The notes below the pieces were generated by a model. The model did no database searches and was not told where the DNA came from. It saw only the letters and a program-made list of their open reading frames with translations. A stretch of DNA of 45,937 nt from Variovorax gracilis (GTDB lineage Bacteria > Pseudomonadota > Gammaproteobacteria > Burkholderiales > Burkholderiaceae_C): NCBI RefSeq assembly GCF_030317115.1, contig NZ_JASZYF010000040.1, positions 1-45,937 on the forward strand, written 5' to 3'. Made by a program: the position numbers and the translations under genes. Positions 25,983 through 33,850 of the stretch are shown here, one piece after another. Numbering within the stretch: position 1 is the first letter of the stretch; each line of letters starts with the position of its first letter.

Positions 25983-27254
25983 ATGCAAATCGAAGCACTC
26001 CCCGGGCATTTTTCAGCAGGACTGAAGTGGTTTATTTGGAAAACTGCTTGGGCGGTTCTACTACTGCTGTTCTCCTCCGCCACTCTTGCTGCGGGGATTG
26101 AACAAGAATTCCGTTCAAAACCCAATGTGGCCAGTACTTTGGAAAAACTGGCAGGGACTCGGTCAAAATCATACGCAGTCTTAATAGGAATAACCGAGTA
26201 CTCCGAATTTCCGTCGCTGAGCGAGGCAAAGAACGATGTCGATCGAATGCGTCTTTTTCTAATTGAGGCCGCCGGCTTCGATCACGTCTTCGTATTAACT
26301 GAGGAATTTGCGACAAAATCGAGAATTGAATCGCTGATGGTGGACAAGATTCCAACCCTCCTTGGTCCAGAAGACAAATTCGTTTTCTACTGGTCTGGCC
26401 ACGGCACCGCGCGTAAACTTGCAAACGGGCGACTGCATGGATACATGCCCTTGGCGAGCTCTCAAAAGAACGCATTCGGTGGCATGGTTAGCATGGATGA
26501 TCTCACTAGGTGGGATGATCTGCTTTCCGCTAAGCAGGCCCTATTTATTCTCGATACCTGCGTAAGTGGCTTGGCCGGGGTTCAGGCGAAATCGGACCGC
26601 ACCCTTACACTGGCGCAGCTCGATCAACCGTCCCATCATCTCTTCGCTGCTGGCACATCCACCGAGCAGACGATTGTGGGCGCAAAGTGGAAGGGAAGCC
26701 TATTCACAGACGCATTTATACGCGCCGCGACAGGTGCAGCGGGCGACGGCGCATCCATCATCTCTCTTTCGGATATTCTCGTGTTCGTTCGGCGAGAGGT
26801 TGCCTTACAAAAAGATAAAGAAGGTTGGACGCGAACGATCACGCCACAGCTTAGACAGTTGCGTACAAGTGATGGTGAGTTCTTTTTTGTCAGGCGAGCT
26901 CAAACGGTAGGCACCAGCAACCCGACAAGTTCTGGGGAAAAGGTTTCCGGTAAAGGCGAAAATTTAGAGCCACGCAGTCATTCAACTGAGATTGCGCCAG
27001 TGCCCCCGATTATGTGGGAAGCGAAAAATAGTGAACCTCCATCCGTCGCGCCCCCTCCGAGCAGCACGCGCCCTATCGAGAGCGCTGTTTCAGTGAATCC
27101 ATCAAAACCTCCGTCCCATGCTTCATTAATTCCATGGTCTTGGCATACCAATGAGACGGAACTGTGCCAGACACTCTCGGGCGGGGAACCCTTTTCAGCC
27201 AGCGCCGGAACATGCACCCGGCAAACGACCACTCGCATGAGAGTGAAACCCTAG
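25983..27254 (+). CDS. Exported caspase-like (C14 family) protease
   Basis: 423 aa. A signal peptide or anchor (about residues 16-37, VLLLLFSSATLAAG) suggests the protease domain is outside the cytoplasm. The p20-like domain runs about 60-300: YAVLIGITEYSEFPSL, YWSGHGT with catalytic His140, and ILDTCVSGL with catalytic Cys193. The last ~110 residues are Pro/Ser-rich and low in complexity, with two late cysteines. GGAGG sits at 25974-25978, four bases before the ATG. Prokaryotic caspases are effectors in many conflict and cell-death systems; the periplasmic location and small membrane partner are less common. The substrate cannot be read. Confidence 0.88.
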   Translation: MQIEALPGHFSAGLKWFIWKTAWAVLLLLFSSATLAAGIEQEFRSKPNVASTLEKLAGTRSKSYAVLIGITEYSEFPSLSEAKNDVDRMRLFLIEAAGFDHVFVLTEEFATKSRIESLMVDKIPTLLGPEDKFVFYWSGHGTARKLANGRLHGYMPLASSQKNAFGGMVSMDDLTRWDDLLSAKQALFILDTCVSGLAGVQAKSDRTLTLAQLDQPSHHLFAAGTSTEQTIVGAKWKGSLFTDAFIRAATGAAGDGASIISLSDILVFVRREVALQKDKEGWTRTITPQLRQLRTSDGEFFFVRRAQTVGTSNPTSSGEKVSGKGENLEPRSHSTEIAPVPPIMWEAKNSEPPSVAPPPSSTRPIESAVSVNPSKPPSHASLIPWSWHTNETELCQTLSGGEPFSASAGTCTRQTTTRMRVKP

Positions 27255-27458
27255 CCGGGAACACTGCGCGCCGCAGACCCAACAGTCTGGAGGGACTTGC
27301 GAACTAAAGGGCCAACGATGGCCGAGATGGCATGGACACCGCCCACTTTTTGGCCACGTAAAGATACCGAATAGCTGGCGTGTCAGAGCGGGGATTTCAT
27401 CCCCCTCACTTCCAACTGGAGGGCTGACATGAATGCTACGACCTATGGACTGGATGTT

Positions 27459-27630
27459 GGGGTGATCGTACTTATGGTGCAGATTGATACGGTCAGCGCA
27501 AAAAACTATATGCGCGACAACGACTTAAGGATGCCCGTCTCTGCGCAAACATCGCCCTCCGTAAGTTGTTGATTTCGAAGTGAAATCTTCTCGCGACCGT
27601 ATCAATCCGCAGAGAAAGTCCAATTACCTC
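27459..27630. mobile_element. MITE-like unit with Tn3-type inverted repeats
   Basis: Two 36-bp inverted repeats face each other, at 27459-27494 (starting GGGGTGATCGTACTT) and inverted at 27595-27630. They agree at about 27 of 36 positions, perfectly over the inner GATTGATACGGTC. Only 100 bases without a gene lie between them. The repeats resemble those of the Tn3-family elements downstream, so this may be a non-autonomous derivative. Alternatively it is the chance meeting of two separate element ends. No 5-bp target duplication is seen. Apart from this unit and the fragment at 27860-27958, bases 27255-27958 hold no gene I can support. Confidence 0.5.
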
Positions 27631-27859
27631 GGATTGGGCATGGTGCTCTCTCCTTGCCTCGATGCACTGAGCGGAAGCGTAACGCGAAAGCCTTGGTGTG
27701 GCTACGAGCCCGTCTGCTCTGGATCGGGCGCGGCATCGCTGCGGCTGTTTTCTGACATCCTCACTGAAGGGCTCGAGATGGCCGAACACAATCTATTGAT
27801 CTCCACGGATTTCTCCGACGCGACCATGTGGTTTCGCCACCAAAAGGACGACCTCCGCC

Positions 27860-27958
27860 TCACGCGCTTGCGCCGAACACGATCTCGAATATCTCGTCGC
27901 GCACCTCGTCGTCGCCAAGCTCCTGCTGGCACAGGTGCTCTCCGAGTAGGTCTGGCAC
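27860..27958 (-). pseudogene. C-terminal gene fragment cut by a transposon end
   Basis: About 33 codons with protein-like composition (VPDLLGEHL, then DDEVRDEIFEIVFG) ending in TGA at 27860-27862. The frame runs straight into the left end of the Tn3-family element without a start of its own, so it looks like the 3' piece of a gene split by insertion. The matching 5' piece was not found at the other end of the element. Product unknown. Confidence 0.35.
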
Positions 27959-30733
27959 GGGGTTGTCGTACTTTTCGTGCAAATCGGTGCGCTTTTGTTT
28001 GCGAGCCCGGCATCCACGCGGGCGTGGAGGTCTCCACTGGAAGGCGCAGGTGATAGACGAACTCAGCCCTGACAGGGACCGAGCCTGTACATTGGCGGCC
28101 CCGCGTTTTGGAGCCGGCCATGTCTTCCTTTGCCCTGCGTTTCGTCGGCCAGGAGACCCTTCCGTCCCGTCTGAGCGAGTTTGACCGTGAGCAGTTCTTC
28201 GAGCTTGGGTCGGCAGACGTTGAAGCGATCACGCAGCATTTTCGAGTCAGCCACCGTTTGCCCGCTGCGTTGATGGTGCTGTTCATGCGCGCGACCGGTA
28301 GACCGCTCGACGGCTTCGACGTCTTGCCGCGCAACTTGCTGCGGCACACGGCGGAGCTGTTGGGCATCTCCCCACCAGCGATTGCAACGTTGCGCTCGAT
28401 CTATAAGCGCAGCCAGACGCTGTTCAAGCATCAGCTCTGGGCGAAGACTTACCTCGGTCTTCGAGATCTTGCGGACAGTGATGAAATCCAACTGGCCGAT
28501 GCGCTTCGCATCCACGCTCAAGAAGCAACTCACCCCGACGATCTGGTACGGTCGACCTGCCAGTGGCTGTACACCCGCCGGATCGTGATTCCCGGAGTGC
28601 GCCGCCTCAAGGACTGGGCCCGCGACGCGTTGGCCGCTGTCGAGGCGAGCGTCCTCCTCCATGTCAGCGCCGCTGTTCCGGTCGCGAGGGCGCGCGAACT
28701 GAGCGCCCTCGCCTACTGTATTCGGCCCGAGACGGATTCCACGCAACTGGAATGGCTGAAGACGCCCCCGCGCCGACATGGACCGGCAAGCCTGGCCGAA
28801 ACGCTCGAGAAGGTGCGCTTTCTCAAGGCGCTCGGAGCCGACACCTGGGACCTGAGCAGCGTGACGCTGGCCAAGCAGCAGGCGTACGCCAGGCAGGTGC
28901 AGTCGCGGCGCCCGGCCAAGACGCGCGAGATCAACCCATCGCGGCAGATGATCGAGTTGGTGTGCTTTCTGCGGATCACGCTTCTTGAACTCACCGATGT
29001 GGCGCTGCTTCAATCGAGCCGACGCAGCCAGCAACTGTTTCGCGAAGCTGCCGATCGCGCCCAGGCAAGCCGCGCACGCGCCACGACAGGTCTGCTCAGG
29101 CAAGCGGCGCAGGCCAGCGCCATCCTTCACGATGAGGCCAGGACCTGGCAGGATCGCGTCCTGCAGGCTCGGCAGTTGCTCGCCGAGTTCAGCGGCGTGA
29201 CCACCGGCAGCTTCGTTTCGCAAGTTCGCAAGGCTCTGGCACAGGACGTCCAGCGGGTACATGCTTGCCTGACATCGCTCAAGGATCTGGCGTTCGGCGG
29301 CCGCAAGGGCGACCGTGGTTTCCAGCAGTGGAAGGCGTGGAGTGCGTTGCAGGAACGCAGTGCTGCCGAAATTCCCGAAGGCGTGCAGCTTCCGGAAGTG
29401 GGTGCCGCTTGGCACGGTCTCGTCCACGATCTGGACCCCCGCTCGAGCCTTCGGGCTTTGGAAGCCTGCACGCTGATGTCGCTGCGAAAGAGCCTTCGTC
29501 GCGGCAGCGTCTGGATCGATCACTCACTGAGCCATCGCGAGCGCGACCAGATGCTGATTCCTCCAGCCCATTGGGAATCGCAACGTGAGCAGCACGTCGA
29601 CCTCCTGGGGATGCCCAAGTCACCCCGGTCGCTGGTCGCGTCGCGCCACCTCTGGAACGCCCGGGTCGATCCGCGCCGGCGCACCTACGCTGCAGGCCTG
29701 TACACCCACGTGCGTGACCGATGGGGCATCGTCTATGACCAGCCCATCGTGCTCAACGAACGTCAGGCTGGTGTCGCTATCGAGGGTGTCGAGACAAACA
29801 ACCGCGGTGAGGACCTCTTGCGGCTATCACTGGTGGCGGTAGATACCCATGGGTACACGAATCCGGCGATGGCCATCGCCAAGCTGCTGGGCTTTGACCT
29901 GTGTCCGCGCCTGCGTGACTTGGCGGAGCGAAAGCTGCACCTGCCGCGCGTCTTCAGGGTCCCGGAAGGCCTCGAAGCAGTCACCGTGAGGAGCGTCTCG
30001 CTCAGCGCCATCGAGCGCGGCTGGGACGAGCTCCTTCGCCTGGCGGCGTCCATTCGATCCGGGCGCGTGTCAGCCACGCTGGCCTTGCAGCGCTTCGGAT
30101 CGGCTGCGCAAGGTGACCCTCTGCATCGAGCGGCTGAACATCTGGGACGACTGCTGCGCACCGTCTTCCTGTGCGACTACATCGCCATCGAGGACTTCCG
30201 GCGCGAGATCCACACGCTACTGAACCGGGGCGAGTCGGTGCATCAGCTCCAGCGTGCGGTGTACAGCGGCAAGGTTGCGCCGGAGCGCGGCCGACGGCGC
30301 GACGAGATGATGGCGATCTCGGGCTCGCACGCACTCCTGACGAACATCGTGCTGGCCTGGAATACGAGCCGGATGCATGAGGTCGTCGAGAGGCTGAAGC
30401 GTCAGGGAACCCGGATCGAGGACGAGTGGTTGCGCCGCATCGGGCCGGCGCACTTTTCGCACATCAACTTTCGCGGCACGATGAAGTTCAATGTCGAGAA
30501 GTACGCCGACACGCTTGTTCAGCGGCGATCCAATACGAGGCACGCAGCGTCGTCGCGCCGATAACGTGAGCGCGAATCCGCGCACGCGCCCTCCTCCACA
30601 TCGACAGCCAAAGCGCACCTTTCTGCATGATAAGGACGAGGTCCGGCGAAAACGCCTGGTTCCGCAAATGGTTGTCGGAAAAGGACTTTCTGAGGCAAAG
30701 CGCACCGATTTGCACGAAAAGTACGACAACCCC
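27959..30733 (+). mobile_element. Tn3-family element with perfect 37-bp ends and damaged transposase
   Basis: 2775 bp between two 37-bp inverted repeats that are identical base for base (left from 27959, starting GGGGTTGTCGTACTT; right ending 30733). Inside is only a transposase gene, which has lost part of its catalytic domain. No resolvase gene is present. A second, degenerate copy of the right end lies at about 30609-30641. The flanking pentamers (GGCAC and GTATA) differ, so no target duplication survives. Sequence-perfect ends suggest it can still be mobilised in trans by a related transposase. Confidence 0.88.
28120..30564 (+). pseudogene. tnpA: Tn3-family transposase with in-frame loss of the first catalytic Asp
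   Basis: 814 aa from ATG 28120, against 975-979 aa for the two relatives in this window. The N-terminal DNA-binding part (DUF4158-like, ALRFVGQETLPSRLSEFD) and the C-terminus are intact. About 165 codons are missing between LLGMPKSP and SLVASRHLW, where the relatives have a helical segment ending in the SADM motif. By alignment to Tn3 TnpA (D689, D765, E895) the first Asp is gone, while D575 (VDTHGY) and E705 (NRGES) remain 130 residues apart as expected. It is likely dead as a transposase but open throughout, so a DNA-binding product could still be made. Confidence 0.88.
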
Positions 30734-31187
30734 GTATATCGCTTGCCTGTTTTCGCCCTGGAAGCCGCCGACGAGCCCGACCTGTGGTCATCCGCGGCCG
30801 AGACGGACGGGCGACACAGTGACGCAGGAGGGCAGGATCGCTCGAAGCCTGACGTTCGCCTCAGGAACGCTCAGTGGACGACGACCTACTCGACGCCGTA
30901 CGATGAACATCGCAAGTGCACCAGCCATCGGGAATCGAAGCGCGAGCAGCACCTCGAATCAAAGTCTTGTTCTACTGCCTCCATTCGCTGATCGGACACT
31001 GCTTCATCTCACATAGTTGCGTCGAGTTTGGCAAGGCCCGACGTCGAGTAAGCGCCAGGCGCTTTACAGGCGCCAAGCCTCATCAACTTTGGGGATCACC
31101 GCCAAGAGGTCTTGCGCTCGCAAGCAATCGCCTCGAAACTCCGATGCAAAGAGTCACTCCTTTTTCTTATATACGAGGAGGTTTTTG
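30734..31187. other. Leader region of the hydrolase-caspase-EF-Ts operon
   Basis: No supported gene. The 5' part (30734-30990) is open in one frame that continues out of the transposon end, possibly a decayed gene. Around 31050-31077 short palindromes (GCGCCAGGCGC and AGGCGCCAAGCCT) could form a hairpin, either a terminator for read-through from the transposon or an operator. The promoter of the operon should be here; I could not fix its boxes. Confidence 0.35.
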
Positions 31188-32735
31188 ATGCCTATTGAGT
31201 CGGACAACGTACTGCATAGCAAGGGAGGCAGATTACGCAGCAATGCCCAATTCCCTACAGGTCAGACTTCCTCGGCTCCGACCAGTTCATCTGACGACGT
31301 CATTCGGATCCTGACTCAAGCCGTCACCGCTGGACCGAAGAATGGCTTGGTTGTCCATTTCCACGGGGGCTTGGTCGATTATCACGATGGGATAGGAATC
31401 GCCAAGGAGTTGGCACCTTACTACAGCGCCGCCGGTTCGTACCCCCTCTTTTTCGTGTGGGAGGCCGGGTTGTTCGAGGCCCTCCGAAACAACAAGGCCC
31501 AGTTGCTGCAGGACCCCGCATTCCGCGAGTTTGTGAAGAAGGTTTCGGAATGGGTGCTTAGAAAAATTGGAACGGGCGCAACCCTCAAGGGAACCGGGAC
31601 GCCGGCAGACATCAATTTCGAGACGCTACGTCAAGACTTCGATCGTTACTTCGACGACGTCACCGACCACTCGACTCCACCTACCGAACGGTTAGATGTC
31701 GACCCCGCCACGGCGAACAGCGCAAAGAAGTCCGCGGAGTTGGATGAGCATGGGCTCGCTGAAGACATCTATCTTCACGCAATCGACGACGATCCGGCAT
31801 TTGTTGACGCATTTGAACGGCTTGCGGCACAGGCGACACTCGCGAAGGGAAGGGAAAAAGCCGGAGCCGCACTTGATAGCACCCTCATGGATGCAGATGC
31901 GCAGGCTGAGCTGCTCGGTACGAACGACCCAACAACCACCAAGAAAGGGGTAATCAGCGTCGCAGCAGCAGCAGTCTACGTCGCCAAGATTGTGATCAAA
32001 GTTCTGACGCGCTATCAACGGAACACTGACCACGGGATGTACTGTACAGTTGTTGAAGAGGTCCTTCGTAAGGCCTACATGGACCTCGCCGGTGCGGCAA
32101 TCTGGCGGCAGATGAAGTTGGACACCCAAGACTCGTTCGGACAAGACCCTGAGTGCTGTGGCAGCACCGTAGTCAACGCACTGAAAGGCCTGGATGGAAA
32201 GCTATCCAAGATCACGCTTGTTGGACACAGCACCGGCGCCATCTACATCTGTAGTTTCCTGGACGCAGCAGCAGTGGCCGACGTTACTACCCCAATCGAC
32301 GTCGTGTTCCTGGCGCCAGCAGTATCACATCGTCGCTTTGCGGCTGCTCTCGCAAGCCACCGAACTCTCATTCGCAGGTTCCGAATGTTTGGAATGCTGG
32401 ATGAGCTCGAATGCGCTGACAAGATGTTGCCGCCTGTTTACACCCGTAGCCTGCTCTACTTTGTTTCAGGGCTACTGGAAGGCGATCCAGACGCTTCAGG
32501 GCAATGGGCCCCTCGAGTAGGCATGCCACTTGTCGGTATGCGGCGTTACCTTGACAAGTTCGCAGACGACGAAGATGTCCGCAAGGTGGCGCAATTCTTG
32601 GAGTCTGCAGAAGGCTTGAGCGTCTGGTCAGATGTATCAGGGACCGACGGACTTAGTTCATCCGCCCGCAAGCATGGTGACTTTGACAACGATGGCGCGA
32701 CGCTCGCGAGCCTCAAGCACTTCATTGCCACTTGA
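31188..32735 (+). CDS. Alpha/beta-hydrolase, lipase-like, conflict-operon effector
   Basis: 515 aa. The ATG at 31188 is behind a full GAGGAGG site. The fold is marked by VHFHGGLVD (H59-G60-G61, oxyanion-hole type) and the nucleophile elbow VGHSTG (Ser348), followed by VVFLAPAVSHRRF, the strand expected after the elbow. A long charged insertion (about residues 120-240) separates the first strand from the elbow, and there is a possible hydrophobic stretch (AAAAVYVAKIVIKVL, about 255-275). No signal peptide. Such enzymes cleave lipids or esters; as first gene of a caspase operon it may attack membranes. The catalytic Asp and His are not assigned. The caspase starts 12 bases after the stop. Confidence 0.82.
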   Translation: MPIESDNVLHSKGGRLRSNAQFPTGQTSSAPTSSSDDVIRILTQAVTAGPKNGLVVHFHGGLVDYHDGIGIAKELAPYYSAAGSYPLFFVWEAGLFEALRNNKAQLLQDPAFREFVKKVSEWVLRKIGTGATLKGTGTPADINFETLRQDFDRYFDDVTDHSTPPTERLDVDPATANSAKKSAELDEHGLAEDIYLHAIDDDPAFVDAFERLAAQATLAKGREKAGAALDSTLMDADAQAELLGTNDPTTTKKGVISVAAAAVYVAKIVIKVLTRYQRNTDHGMYCTVVEEVLRKAYMDLAGAAIWRQMKLDTQDSFGQDPECCGSTVVNALKGLDGKLSKITLVGHSTGAIYICSFLDAAAVADVTTPIDVVFLAPAVSHRRFAAALASHRTLIRRFRMFGMLDELECADKMLPPVYTRSLLYFVSGLLEGDPDASGQWAPRVGMPLVGMRRYLDKFADDEDVRKVAQFLESAEGLSVWSDVSGTDGLSSSARKHGDFDNDGATLASLKHFIAT

Positions 32736-32746
32736 GGATACATTCC

Positions 32747-33850
32747 ATGCGTGCGAACGATCTCGCAATTCTTGTGGGAATTTCGAAGTACTACAGCCCA
32801 ACCTTCAAAGAACTTTCCAGCCCGCTGAACGACGTTGAGCTAATGAAAGATTGGCTGCTCCGCAAGGATGGCGGGAACATGGATCCGAATCGGGTCTTCC
32901 TCATCACGACTACCGCTGATCGCATTGCGGACAAAAGTTGGCGTCAATGGAGGCCAAGCCTTGCCGAGTTCAAAGATGCGTTTGACCAACGCGTAACGGA
33001 CCAGGACGGCAAGTTCATCCGACAGCCCGGGCGGCTGTACCTGTACTTCTCAGGCCACGGTTTTGCGGAGTGGGCGACCCTTAAGGATAGAGGGTCGATG
33101 GATGCAGCGCTTGTCAGCGCGAACAGCGTGGAGGACACGCCGGACAACATCTGCGGATCCTTCTTTGCGCAGGTTGCTCACATGCACTCCCTCTTCGAAG
33201 AGATCGTCCTCATCATGGACTGCTGCCGCAATGCATCAGTGAAATCTTCGTACGCAAGGCCTGCGTATCCGATTCCGGTTTTTCCTAAAGCCAACTCCGC
33301 CAAGGGAATTGCAATCTTCGCGGCACCTCACGGCAGCAGCACGCCAGAAAGAGCATTTGGCGAACGCGGCGGAAAGGTATACGGGATTCTCACGAACGCA
33401 TTGATTTCTTGCCTCGAAACTGCGACTCCGGACGATAGCCGCGGACTCTCGAGTCTCACGTTGATGAAGCAGCTCGACCAGCGTTGGCACGAGTTTTCCG
33501 ACGATCCGACCACGAGCGGCTTTCGATTCAGTCCTATGGACTCGGAGATGATCTTCTTCAATGCGTCATCAAAACTGCTGACGCAGCGAATTTGTCTTTC
33601 GCATCCGTTAACCGCTGCCACTACGGTGATTGTGAGCGATGGCAAGTTCAATACGCTATTCACCATCTGGCTGCAGAACGATGTGGCAGTTTTGCGTGAC
33701 CGCGCAGGGAATGTCGCACCGCTGCCCATCTCCTCGGAGAATGAGTTTTCCGTACTCCTGGAACCAGGCCTCTTCAGAGTCATACTGGCGGGAGATCGAT
33801 CTGGCGAACAGCTCTTTCAATCTTCGGAAGGCGCCCATGTCAAACTCTGA
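32747..33850 (+). CDS. Cytoplasmic caspase-like (C14) protease with C-terminal beta domain
   Basis: 367 aa without a signal peptide. The caspase domain (1-260) reads LAILVGISKYYSPTF, YFSGHGFA (His104) and LIMDCCRNAS; by the usual Asp-x-Cys spacing the nucleophile is Cys160. A loop after the dyad (residues 165-215) is long, as in metacaspase-like enzymes. The last ~75 residues are beta-rich and contain LLEPGLFRVILAGD. A similar pattern (VDSGVYKVQQSLGD) opens the next protein, so the two may share a domain that joins them. ATG 32747 follows GAGG; the stop lies 14 bases inside the next gene, a tight coupling. Confidence 0.88.
   Translation: MRANDLAILVGISKYYSPTFKELSSPLNDVELMKDWLLRKDGGNMDPNRVFLITTTADRIADKSWRQWRPSLAEFKDAFDQRVTDQDGKFIRQPGRLYLYFSGHGFAEWATLKDRGSMDAALVSANSVEDTPDNICGSFFAQVAHMHSLFEEIVLIMDCCRNASVKSSYARPAYPIPVFPKANSAKGIAIFAAPHGSSTPERAFGERGGKVYGILTNALISCLETATPDDSRGLSSLTLMKQLDQRWHEFSDDPTTSGFRFSPMDSEMIFFNASSKLLTQRICLSHPLTAATTVIVSDGKFNTLFTIWLQNDVAVLRDRAGNVAPLPISSENEFSVLLEPGLFRVILAGDRSGEQLFQSSEGAHVKL

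Noticed and set aside
28063..29523. Long open frame (486 codons) on the minus strand
   Set aside because: It lies antisense to the Tn3-family transposase, has no domain motif, and mirrors the GC-rich codon pattern of the real gene.
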